From Planctomycetota bacterium (GTDB lineage: Bacteria; Planctomycetota; Phycisphaerae; Tepidisphaerales; Tepidisphaeraceae): 64,000 bases of DNA. Below the pieces are notes generated by a model that was given only the letters and a program-made list of their open reading frames with translations, searched no databases and was not told where the DNA came from. Positions 9,857 to 16,627 of the stretch are shown piece by piece. Each line of letters begins with the position of its first letter. Position 1 is the stretch's first letter. The position numbers were made by a program, and so were the translations under genes. The stretch spans positions 25,641 to 89,640 of the forward strand of contig JBCDCH010000006.1 of the NCBI GenBank assembly GCA_039182125.1, written 5' to 3'.

Positions 9857-10474
9857 CTATTCGCCCTTGATCAGCTTCAAGCGTCCGTCCGACGGCGACA
9901 TCGTGACCTTGCTGATTTTTGAATGAGCGGCAAACATTTCAAGTAGCTCCTCTTTTGAATGGCCCGGCTCAAGTCCCAAATGCGGAACGTACAGCGGGGA
10001 AGCAAAGGAAGGCCGAACATTGCTTGCCACATCACCGGATGTCAACAGCCGAATCGAGGAGCTTTCAACGGTCACGACGTGATAAGTTATTGCATCCAGG
10101 AACACGATATAAATCACATCATCGCGTCCTCGCTGACCCCGAAAAACGACAATGTCTTCATGCCTTGGGAAACCGGGCACGAACTTGGCAATGTGTTCCC
10201 TGTGCTTTTCGTCAGATATCGCCAATTCAGGCGAAAGCATCTGCCAGTTTCCGTTTGGCAGCTTTTCCATGCGAACACTATCGACGGCTTGAGATTCAAG
10301 TGAACGCACGGCCCAAAGCTGGTCAAGTCGTTGGACGATTGACGTAATATTCAAGCCAACCAACAACGCCGTTAAAGCAACAAACGAGGCACAGGCGTAC
10401 TTGAGTACGCGCCTGTGCCTAGCCAGTCGAGCCAATCGCATCGGCTCGTAATGGATCGCAGCATCATTCATCAC
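9857..10474 (-). CDS. Unknown single-pass membrane protein
   Basis: A 205-residue protein with a short basic cytoplasmic N-terminus (RLARLARHRRVLK), one membrane span (about 26-47) and an extracytoplasmic domain of ~155 residues. I do not recognise the family. Base composition is visibly lower in GC than the neighbours. The start (GTG at 10474, followed at once by ATG) overlaps the end of the upstream LEPR-XLL gene by 11 bases, so the two are probably translationally coupled and may work together at the envelope. The 158 bases between its stop and sucA hold no gene I can support. Confidence 0.6.
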   Translation of the reverse strand: MMNDAAIHYEPMRLARLARHRRVLKYACASFVALTALLVGLNITSIVQRLDQLWAVRSLESQAVDSVRMEKLPNGNWQMLSPELAISDEKHREHIAKFVPGFPRHEDIVVFRGQRGRDDVIYIVFLDAITYHVVTVESSSIRLLTSGDVASNVRPSFASPLYVPHLGLEPGHSKEELLEMFAAHSKISKVTMSPSDGRLKLIKGE

Positions 10475-11186
10475 GAGGAGGCTGAATGGGGTCGTCGGGG
10501 CCGAAAATAGTGATCACACCCATTCCCGGCGGTCTGGCTCCCACGATAAACGGGGTAACGGCACCACCAGCATCTTGTACGAAATTCACCCTGATATTGG
10601 ATCCGGCCGGAATCGACACCCAGTAAATGCCGTCATTTTGTTGTACGGGTAAAAGAAGATCCTGTTCAACACCTGCCACTAAACTCCTGCCAGCAAAGCG
10701 ATCGAGATCGTCGTTATCGAACATATTCCAACTCGGGAAAACTGGAATAGCGAATGGAAGATTTTCTTGTTCCTCTGGTTCACCCAACCCCGCATCATGA
10801 CCGCCCAATGGCGAGGCCGCTGGGACGTTGTCGATAGATACATCAATGTTGCCTCGGTCAATCAAGATGTCCGTTTCAACCAACGTGTCCACCCGAGCCA
10901 CGAGATTCTCGGTCACCTCAGCGTTAACGTCAGGAACAGCCGCAAGCGAGTAAGTCGCCGTGTCCTCGCCTGGTGCGAAGATCAGCGATCCATCCGGGAT
11001 CATCGTGTCAACTCCCGGCGTCGCGGTGCCGCTAAGTGTCACATCGAGCGTCAGCGCTTCGGACAGATCGCCTGTGCGTTGGACTTCGAAGGTGATGATC
11101 TCGCCTTCGGTGACAGCGTGATCCGGTGTAGTGATGGTGACGACGGTACCGCTAAGGAGCCGGCGTTGCTCAAGTAATTCAAACAT
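10464..11186 (-). CDS. Short LEPR-XLL / Calx-beta surface protein
   Basis: The 240-residue product opens with FELLEQRRLLSG, a variant of the LEPR-XLL motif that marks the N-terminus of many large planctomycete surface proteins. Residues ~14-100 (VTEGEIITFEVQRTG..., FAPGEDTATYSL) form one Calx-beta-like domain, an acidic calcium-binding beta sandwich. The remainder is Pro/Gly/Asp-rich without a sorting tail. LEPR-XLL proteins are usually far longer, so this is a minimal or shortened member. The AAAGGGGA sequence upstream of ATG 11186 is a good ribosome binding site. It overlaps the downstream membrane-protein gene by 11 bases. GC content is lower than in surrounding metabolic genes. Confidence 0.65.
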   Translation of the reverse strand: MFELLEQRRLLSGTVVTITTPDHAVTEGEIITFEVQRTGDLSEALTLDVTLSGTATPGVDTMIPDGSLIFAPGEDTATYSLAAVPDVNAEVTENLVARVDTLVETDILIDRGNIDVSIDNVPAASPLGGHDAGLGEPEEQENLPFAIPVFPSWNMFDNDDLDRFAGRSLVAGVEQDLLLPVQQNDGIYWVSIPAGSNIRVNFVQDAGGAVTPFIVGARPPGMGVITIFGPDDPIQPPRDE

Positions 11187-11201
11187 GAGTCCCCTTTAGG
11201 T

Positions 11202-11645
11202 TTGAGTTCGCAACAACGTATCGCCCTGATCCTTCCGCACAAGTGCCTGTTTGGGTGCATCTGTCATGCGAGCCGATCGAGAAAGCGTTGCTCCCTACGC
11301 CACGGCGGCACGCACTCCGATTTGATCGTCGGCGGCGGCAACGACCAGCTTCGCGGCTTCGGCGGCGACGATCGCATCTACGGCCGCGGAGGCAACGACT
11401 ACATCGACGGCATGGGCGGCGACGACCGTCTCGAGGGCAACGCCGGCGACGACTTCATCCGCGGTGGCCGCGGCGACGACCTCCTCACCGGCGGCCCCAG
11501 CATCGACCGCCTCGAAGGCGGCTCAGGCGACGACTCTCTCTTCGCCAGGAACAGCCTCGCCGACATCCTCTTCGGCGACAGCGGCACCGACACCGCCGAA
11601 GTCGACCCTGGGGACCTGCTCCAGAGCATCGAGACAACGACGTGA
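11202..11645 (+). pseudogene. RTX calcium-binding repeat remnant
   Basis: From about nt 11310 the frame encodes five to six glycine/aspartate nonapeptides of the RTX (hemolysin-type) calcium-binding family, such as GGNDYIDGMGGDDRLEG and GGRGDDLLTGG, and ends DILFGDSGTDTAEVDPGDLL. The 36 residues before that (RIALILPHKCLFGCIC...) look like translated non-coding sequence, with no signal peptide or LEPR motif. It therefore reads as the surviving 3' end of a larger surface protein gene. It starts only 15 bases from the oppositely oriented LEPR-XLL gene, so the two could be pieces of one ancestral gene separated by an inversion (inference). A real short gene cannot be excluded. Confidence 0.5.
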
Positions 11646-11676
11646 GCGGGAACGAACACTTTGTGACGCGAAGACG

Positions 11677-11738
11677 GCGGGCTACCAGCCCGCAGCTATC
11701 GAGACCAGCTTTCGAATGACTGCGACCCGTCGGGTCGC
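11677..11738. repeat. Two small hairpins after the RTX remnant
   Basis: GCGGGCT (11677-11683) pairs with AGCCCGC (11687-11693) across three bases, and GCGACCC (11722-11728) pairs with GGGTCGC (11732-11738) across three bases. They separate the RTX remnant from the protease gene and may act as terminators. Neither has a strong T-run. Confidence 0.5.
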
Positions 11739-11760
11739 GATTGCGGCACACCCGTTGCAC

Positions 11761-11766
11761 TAAACT
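11761..11766 (+). promoter_or_regulatory. -10 element for a leaderless protease transcript
   Basis: TAAACT lies five bases before the GTG start at 11772. A transcript from it would begin at or next to the start codon. No -35 hexamer is obvious. Confidence 0.45.
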
Positions 11767-11771
11767 CGACC

Positions 11772-12929
11772 GTGCTCGGCAAGCCCATCAATCTGCCGTT
11801 CAAGGTCTTCGGCGTTCCCGTCGGGTTCGACTGGTCGTTCCTGATCATCCTGCCGTGGTTCATCTACGTCATGGCCCGCAATGTCCTCGACGTCGCGGAC
11901 ATGATCGGCATCGATCCGGTCGCGACGGGGATCGGTACCGGGATCACGCCGGCACTCATCGGCACCGTCGCGGCGGGCGGGCTTTTCCTCTCGGTGCTCA
12001 TCCATGAGTTCGGACACGTCCTCACCGCTCGCGCCTATGGCGTGCGTACACGCCACGTCACGCTCTGGCTACTCGGCGGCGTGGCGGCACTGGAACGCAT
12101 GCCGCGTCAACGCGGTGCCGAGGCCGTCATCGCGATCGTCGGTCCGCTCACCAGCTTCGCCGTCGCGGCCGTCTTCGCGGTGCTGGTCTGGGTCACGCCC
12201 GTCACCGCCCTGCCGGCGGCGTACGCGGTGTTCACGCTGTTGGCGTTCGTGAACCTGGTGCTTGCCATCTTCAACTGCATCCCTGCCCTGCCGCTTGATG
12301 GCGGGCGGGTGTTGCGTTCGCTGCTGGCCTTGGCCGTACCGCACATGAAGGCGACACGGATTACGGCCATCGTGAGCAAGACGCTGGCGCTGGGGCTGGT
12401 CGTACTGGCGATCTTCGGCGGACAGTTGTGGTACCTGCTCATCGCGGGGTTTATCTGGCTCGCAGTCAGTGCGGAGACGCGACAGTCGGTCGCGGAGCAG
12501 GCACTGCGCGGCTTACCGATCCGGGCGATCATGCGGCCTGACGTCGTCGCCGTCCCGGCCGAGGCTTCGCTGGGCGCGTTGGTCTCGACGATGTTCCAGC
12601 GTCGGCATTCGAGCTTTCCCGTCGTCGACGATGCCGGCGAATTGGTCGGCACCATCGGGCTGCGGGATTTGGGGGACGAATACGATCCGAACGCCCCGGT
12701 ACGCACGGTGATGCGACGCGAGGTCGTCACCTTGCCGGCCGATCAGGACTGCTTCCGAGCGTTCGAGGTCATGGGCGAAAACGGGGTCGGCCGGCTGATC
12801 GTCATTGACGGTGGCGGACGGATGGTCGGCATCGTGGGTCGGTCCGACCTGATGCGGGCGATGCAAATCCGTGCGCTCTACCCCAGACCCGCCCAGGAAC
12901 CTGTCGTGCACCGGCAACCGACCCTGTGA
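11772..12929 (+). CDS. Site-2 protease family zinc metalloprotease with twin CBS domains
   Basis: A 385-residue polytopic membrane protein of peptidase family M50 (SpoIVFB/Rip group), which cleaves substrates inside the bilayer. The zinc motif HEFGH is at residues 78-82 (in IHEFGHVLTARAYG), and the second active-site motif PLDGGR is at about 174. About six hydrophobic spans are visible. Two CBS domains occupy residues ~254-385 (IMRPDVVAVPAEASLGALVS..., VMRREVVTLPADQDCF...), which in this subfamily sense adenine nucleotides. GTG 11772 is chosen because LGKPINLPFKVFGVPV is the conserved N-terminus and a -10-like TAAACT sits just upstream. The substrate is unknown. Confidence 0.88.
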   Translation: MLGKPINLPFKVFGVPVGFDWSFLIILPWFIYVMARNVLDVADMIGIDPVATGIGTGITPALIGTVAAGGLFLSVLIHEFGHVLTARAYGVRTRHVTLWLLGGVAALERMPRQRGAEAVIAIVGPLTSFAVAAVFAVLVWVTPVTALPAAYAVFTLLAFVNLVLAIFNCIPALPLDGGRVLRSLLALAVPHMKATRITAIVSKTLALGLVVLAIFGGQLWYLLIAGFIWLAVSAETRQSVAEQALRGLPIRAIMRPDVVAVPAEASLGALVSTMFQRRHSSFPVVDDAGELVGTIGLRDLGDEYDPNAPVRTVMRREVVTLPADQDCFRAFEVMGENGVGRLIVIDGGGRMVGIVGRSDLMRAMQIRALYPRPAQEPVVHRQPTL

Positions 12930-12989
12930 GCCCGCTTGCCGTCGCCACGGGCGCGCCTAACATGCCGACCCGCATTTTGGAGCCCCACC

Positions 12990-13298
12990 ATGGACCTGAC
13001 CCCCGACGCCACCAGCAAAGTCAAAGTCACCGTCAAATCGCTGATCAAGCGTGACTCGGCCCGCAAGACCATCGAACGCCTGTTCATGAGCGACGATGAG
13101 TTCCGCAAGCCGCTGGACCTGCGTAGCCGGGGCTTCAAGGACAAGCCCAAGCGTCGCGGCGGCCGGATTTACACCAAGTACGCCCGCAAGGTCCACCCCG
13201 ACCTCGCCGTCGGCGCCACCGCGACCCTGCCGACGACCGCCCAGTTCGTCAAGGACATCAAGAGCGTCGAGCAGTATGTGAGTGTCGAGAAGGCGTAA
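12990..13298 (+). CDS. Small basic protein of unknown function
   Basis: ATG 12990 is chosen because GGAG lies nine bases upstream (12979-12982) and the protein then begins MDLTPDATSKVKVTVKSLIK; an earlier in-frame start would add an unlikely arginine-rich leader. The 102-residue product is strongly basic in the middle (RSRGFKDKPKRRGGRIYTKY) and has no membrane segment. It might bind nucleic acid, but that is only inferred from charge. The family is not recognised. A stem-loop that can serve both this gene and the convergent miaA follows at 13327. Confidence 0.65.
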   Translation: MDLTPDATSKVKVTVKSLIKRDSARKTIERLFMSDDEFRKPLDLRSRGFKDKPKRRGGRIYTKYARKVHPDLAVGATATLPTTAQFVKDIKSVEQYVSVEKA

Positions 13299-13326
13299 GC
13301 CAGCAATCAGAGCGAGTCTCCACGAA

Positions 13327-13350
13327 AGCCCACGCCTTCAGGCGTGGGTT
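13327..13350. terminator. Bidirectional hairpin between the basic-protein gene and miaA
   Basis: CCCACGCC (13329-13336) pairs with GGCGTGGG (13341-13348) around a TTCA loop, followed by TTGTTT. The miaA stop codon (13338-13340, read on the minus strand) lies in the loop, so the last residues of MiaA are encoded by the hairpin. The arm belongs to the same sequence family as the repeats at 21799 and 49751. Confidence 0.7.
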
Positions 13351-14207
13351 GTTTCGTTCACGCCATCGCACCATGCCACACCCTCAAACCGGCGGAACCA
13401 CGTCATCTGACGCTTCGCGAGCTGCCGGGTGCGAATCTTGATCTGCTCGACGGCGTCGTCGAGGGGGAGCTTGCCGGCGAGGTGGTCGGTCAGCAGCTTG
13501 TAGCCAACGGCCTCGGACGCGGTCGGGCCGAGCGGACCAAGGGCTCGCACTTCCTCAAGCCAACCGTCGGCCATCATCTGCTTGCAGCGGGCGTTGATGC
13601 GGCGGTTGAGCACCGAGCGCTCCCAACGCAGGCCGACGAGTTCGATGTCGAACCGACGCGTCGGCGTGGCCCATTGTTCCTGTAACTCGCTGATGGGCGT
13701 ACCGGTCAGGCGGTGAACCTCGACGGCCCGCGTGAGACGCCGGCGGTCGTTGACGTGCAATCGCTCAGCGGTCGGCGGGTCAACGCGCTGCAGCTCGGCC
13801 ATCAACGCTTCGTTCGGCAAGGCGTCCAGCTCCGCCCGCAGCATCGCGTCCGCGCTCGGGCCATCGAAGATGCCTTCCAGCCAGCTCTTCCAGTAAAGCG
13901 GCGTTCCGCCCACCGCGACCAGCGGCACGTCCCGCCGCCGGCAATCCTCGACCACCCTGTCCGCGTATTCCACGAACCGCCGGGCCGTGAACGCTTCGCT
14001 CGGCTCGACCAGGTCCAACCCGTGGTGCGGCACTCGCTCCCGCTCGGCCGGCGTTGGCTTGGCCGTACCGATGTCCATGCCGTGGTACACCGTCATCGAA
14101 TCGACCGCCAGGATCTCCCCGCCCATCGCCTCGGCCATGCGCAGCGCCAGCCCGCTCTTGCCCGAGCCGGTCGCACCGATCACGCCATGCAGCGAGAAGC
14201 CTGCCAC
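13338..14207 (-). CDS. miaA: tRNA dimethylallyltransferase
   Basis: MiaA transfers a dimethylallyl group to N6 of adenosine 37 in tRNAs reading UNN codons. The P-loop GATGSGKS is close to the N-terminus, followed by VDSMTVYHGMDIGTAKPT, VAVGGTPLYWKS, and the family pattern NDRRRLTRAVEVHRLTGTP with VGLRWERSVLNRRINAR. I place the start at GTG 14207, nine bases downstream of a TACAGT -10-like element. That leaves the usual few residues before the P-loop and gives 289 residues. A longer frame to 14342 would run through the sigma-54 promoter of hsp20 and has no ribosome binding site. It is convergent with the small basic gene. Confidence 0.88.
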   Translation of the reverse strand: MAGFSLHGVIGATGSGKSGLALRMAEAMGGEILAVDSMTVYHGMDIGTAKPTPAERERVPHHGLDLVEPSEAFTARRFVEYADRVVEDCRRRDVPLVAVGGTPLYWKSWLEGIFDGPSADAMLRAELDALPNEALMAELQRVDPPTAERLHVNDRRRLTRAVEVHRLTGTPISELQEQWATPTRRFDIELVGLRWERSVLNRRINARCKQMMADGWLEEVRALGPLGPTASEAVGYKLLTDHLAGKLPLDDAVEQIKIRTRQLAKRQMTWFRRFEGVAWCDGVNETTHA

Positions 14208-14273
14208 GTCGGCAGCACTGTAATTCTGGCAGCCGGCCGATGTCGATAGCGACCCAAAAATCAAGGTTTTTCG

Positions 14274-14290
14274 CTGGCACACTCGTTGCA
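14274..14290 (+). promoter_or_regulatory. Sigma-54 (-24/-12) promoter upstream of hsp20
   Basis: CTGGCACACTCGTTGCA matches the RpoN consensus (TGGCAC, five bases, TTGCA), with GG and GC exactly 12 bases apart (14276-14277 and 14288-14289). Transcription would start near 14301, giving a leader of about 55 bases before the hsp20 start at 14357. A sigma-54 promoter needs an AAA+ enhancer-binding protein; no such gene is in the window. Confidence 0.75.
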
Positions 14291-14356
14291 ATCTGTTGGA
14301 TTCCGCAAGGCATTTTTCACAGAACTTCCATAGTCCACGCATCAGGAGATATCACC

Positions 14357-14806
14357 ATGGCACTACCCACCACCGTTCGTCGCCCCCAGACCAACGACCC
14401 CATGAGCGAACTGCAGCGTGACTTCGACGTCATGCTCAATCGCCTCTTCGGGGCCACCCCGCAAACCACGACCGGCCGCCGCTCCGCCCCGTACCCCGTC
14501 GACGTTCGCGAGGACGCCGACCATCTCTACTTCGAGGCGGAACTGCCCGGTTTCCAAAAGGATGAGGTGAACATCACCCTCGAAGACCGCACCTTGGAGA
14601 TCACCGCCGAGCGCGACGCCGAGGCCGAGAACAAGGTCGGCGACCTGCTCCTCAACGAGCGGCGTCACACCTACTTCAGCCGCAGCTTCCAGCTCCCGCC
14701 GACCATCGACGAAAGCAAGGTCGAAGCCAAGCTCAACGATGGCGTGCTGCACATCACGTTGACCAAGCGTGAGGAAAGCAAGCCCCGGAAGATCGCGGTG
14801 AGCTAA
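14357..14806 (+). CDS. Hsp20 / alpha-crystallin small heat-shock protein
   Basis: A 149-residue holdase chaperone. The alpha-crystallin domain spans about residues 49-140 (PVDVREDADHLYFEAELPGF, VNITLEDRTLEITAER, SRSFQLPPTIDESKVEAKLN, GVLHITLTKREE). The N-terminal arm MSELQRDFDVMLNRLFG is typical of class A bacterial Hsp20. It lacks a clear IXI tail, ending instead RKIAVS. AGGAG at 14344-14348 lies eight bases upstream of the ATG. The gene is single, driven by a sigma-54 promoter at 14274, and ends in a strong terminator at 14826. Confidence 0.93.
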   Translation: MALPTTVRRPQTNDPMSELQRDFDVMLNRLFGATPQTTTGRRSAPYPVDVREDADHLYFEAELPGFQKDEVNITLEDRTLEITAERDAEAENKVGDLLLNERRHTYFSRSFQLPPTIDESKVEAKLNDGVLHITLTKREESKPRKIAVS

Positions 14807-14825
14807 GAAGCTTTTTCAATCAAAC

Positions 14826-14855
14826 GAGGCCTCGGATTTTTCGATCCGAGGCCTC
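14826..14855 (+). terminator. Intrinsic terminator after hsp20
   Basis: A perfect 12-bp stem, 14826-14837 with 14844-14855 (GAGGCCTCGGAT and its complement), encloses a six-base loop and is followed by ACTGTTTT. It also separates hsp20 from the convergent PEP-CTERM gene. Confidence 0.85.
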
Positions 14856-14890
14856 ACTGTTTTGCATCTTCGTCCAACTCCTGATCTCGT

Positions 14891-15493
14891 TCAACGCCGA
14901 CGCCGCAGGAGCGGGAGTAACGCCAGGCCGCCAAGGATCGTCGGCTCGGGAATGGCGGTACCGGTAAGTTTGACACTGCCGTTGTTGCCGTCTCCGGTGG
15001 GATCCGTACCAACGCTGGTCGCCCGGACGGCGACGCGCTCGCCGAACAAATCGACCACGTCAAGTCCAGGGTGCGTGAGCACGAAGGTCGTCGTGGTGTG
15101 CATGTCGGGCGATGCGCCCGGTGTGCCGATTTCGATGCCTCCCTCATAGCTGTCGGGATTGACGTTGGCACCATTGCCGAGATTGCTCACCGAGCCGCTG
15201 AAGTCATGGTCGGTGACGTCCGCCCCGACGAAGCCAAGTCCCCCCAGCAGCGTGTCGTCACTGAGATCGACAAAAAACGCCCGGATGTCCGCGAAGTTGC
15301 CGGTGGTGCTTGTATCCACCGTAAGATCCACTTGAACACCCGTCGGCACGTCGGTGAGCGTGACATCCACCTCGGCCAACGCGTCGGCGAGCGTGAAGTT
15401 GAGTACGGCCGCCATTGCTTCGGTCGCGGGGAAAATGGCAGCGCCAAACATACCAAACGCCAGCGCCGCCCCGAATCGGGAAGGTTGGGTCAT
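14891..15493 (-). CDS. PEP-CTERM surface protein
   Basis: A 200-residue exported protein of unknown activity. ATG 15493 is chosen because GGAGGAAACC sits immediately upstream and the sequence then opens as a signal peptide (MTQPSRFGAALAFGMFGAAI, cleaved after ATEAMA). The mature part is an acidic beta-rich domain. The C-terminus has AIPEPTILGGLALLPLL followed by RRRR: a PEP motif, a short hydrophobic span and an arginine cluster, the sorting signal recognised by exosortases. It is expressed alone from a TTGACG/CACAAT promoter through a leader of ~108 bases. No exosortase gene lies in the window. Confidence 0.8.
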   Translation of the reverse strand: MTQPSRFGAALAFGMFGAAIFPATEAMAAVLNFTLADALAEVDVTLTDVPTGVQVDLTVDTSTTGNFADIRAFFVDLSDDTLLGGLGFVGADVTDHDFSGSVSNLGNGANVNPDSYEGGIEIGTPGASPDMHTTTTFVLTHPGLDVVDLFGERVAVRATSVGTDPTGDGNNGSVKLTGTAIPEPTILGGLALLPLLRRRR

Positions 15494-15607
15494 GGTTTCC
15501 TCCATTACGACAGCCGCCGACGTCACGCCGCACCGCCCGAACGGGCAGTCCCTCCAACGCAAACATCCGGGCTATCTGTCACCCGTAAGAACCAACGGGC
15601 TTCCCGC

Positions 15608-15635
15608 ATTGTGACACGACCGCGCACAGCGTCAA
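15608..15635 (-). promoter_or_regulatory. Promoter with structured leader for the PEP-CTERM gene
   Basis: On the minus strand TTGACG (15635-15630) and CACAAT (15613-15608) are 16 bases apart, a fair vegetative promoter. The leader it would give (about 15601 to 15494) contains small GC hairpins, for example GCCCG/CGGGC, and ends with a consensus Shine-Dalgarno. Confidence 0.45.
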
Positions 15636-15649
15636 GCAAATTTCTAAAA

Positions 15650-16573
15650 TCACGGCCGCGTGTTCACGAGGACGGCTGCCGCATTACGCCGGAACATCGG
15701 CAGCTTCACACGCTTGACGGCCGTGCCACGCAGGGTGTCCCGGTAGGTCGGTTCATCCCATGCAAGAACCTCCGCCGGATCGAAGCTCGGCGGCAATTTC
15801 GGCTGCACCGCCGGGTCGTCGCTGAGCAGCGCCTTGCGGTTCCACGGGCAGACCTCCTGGCAGATGTCGCAGCCGAAGAGCCAATCGTCGATGAGCGTGG
15901 GGTCGGGCAGTTCGCCGCGATGCTCGATGGACAGGTAGCTGATGCAGCGGGTCGCGTCGAGTTTGTACGGCTCGTAGATCGCATCGGTCGGGCAGGCGTC
16001 GAGACAGCGCGTACAGGTGCCACAGCGGTCGACGGCCGAGGCGTCCGGCGTGAGCTTTGCAGTGGTGATGATCTCGCCGAGCAGGAGGTAGCTGCCGAGC
16101 TTCGGATCGATGGTGCAGGTGTTTTTGCCCTGCCAACCGATCCCGGCCCGGGCGGCCCACTCGCGCTCGAGCACCGGGGCCGTGTCAACACACGCCTTGG
16201 TCTCGCAATCGGCCAATCCGCGCAGCCCGTCAGCGACCACGTGGAGCCGCTTTTTGAGATGCTTGTGGTAGTCCTCGCCCAAGGCATAGCGGGCGATGCG
16301 TCCGTGCCCTTCCGGCACCGGCGGCAGTTCGACGTGGTAGCTCAGCGCGACGCTGATGACCGACCGCGCACCCTGCAGATACCGTCGCACGTCTTCGCGT
16401 TCATCGAAGCGTTTGGCGATCCACTCCATCTCCCCGTGCATGCCGGCGTCGAGCCAGCGCCGCAACGTGTCGGACTGTGCCGACGGCGTTGCGTCTGCGA
16501 TGCCGCACTTGTCGAAGCCGACCCGGCGGGCCAACGCCTTGACCTCCGCGGCGAGTTGTTGCGGATCAGCCAC
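15650..16573 (-). CDS. queG: Epoxyqueuosine reductase
   Basis: QueG performs the last step of queuosine synthesis in tRNA, reducing epoxyqueuosine with cobalamin and two 4Fe-4S clusters. Visible marks are GKNTCTIDPKLGSYLLLGEI, the first cluster motif CGTCTRCLDACPTDAI, CISYLSIEHRG and the second cluster motif CDICQEVCPWN. At 307 residues it lacks the C-terminal HEAT-like domain of longer homologues (about 370), like many short QueG proteins. It starts with GTG 16573, five bases after a TATCAT -10 element, so the mRNA is probably leaderless. Another tRNA-modification gene (miaA) lies 1.4 kb away. Confidence 0.92.
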   Translation of the reverse strand: MADPQQLAAEVKALARRVGFDKCGIADATPSAQSDTLRRWLDAGMHGEMEWIAKRFDEREDVRRYLQGARSVISVALSYHVELPPVPEGHGRIARYALGEDYHKHLKKRLHVVADGLRGLADCETKACVDTAPVLEREWAARAGIGWQGKNTCTIDPKLGSYLLLGEIITTAKLTPDASAVDRCGTCTRCLDACPTDAIYEPYKLDATRCISYLSIEHRGELPDPTLIDDWLFGCDICQEVCPWNRKALLSDDPAVQPKLPPSFDPAEVLAWDEPTYRDTLRGTAVKRVKLPMFRRNAAAVLVNTRP

Positions 16574-16578
16574 AAGGG

Positions 16579-16584
16579 ATGATA
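16579..16584 (-). promoter_or_regulatory. -10 element TATCAT of queG
   Basis: TATCAT, close to the vegetative consensus, ends five bases before the queG GTG, so transcription would begin at the start codon. Confidence 0.5.
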
Positions 16585-16585
16585 T

Positions 16586-16612
16586 GAGCCGCGGGCTGAC
16601 AACCCGCGGCTC
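16586..16612. terminator. Hairpin between moeB-like gene and queG
   Basis: GAGCCGCGGG (16586-16595) pairs perfectly with CCCGCGGCTC (16603-16612) around a seven-base loop. It follows the stop of the minus-strand moeB-like gene and precedes queG, where it probably ends or attenuates readthrough. It has no T-run. Confidence 0.6.
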
Positions 16613-16627
16613 AATCCCGTCAACGCA

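Noticed and set aside
14208..14342. N-terminal extension of MiaA to ATG 14342
   Set aside because: It would translate through the sigma-54 promoter of hsp20, has no ribosome binding site, and places 45 non-conserved residues before the P-loop region.
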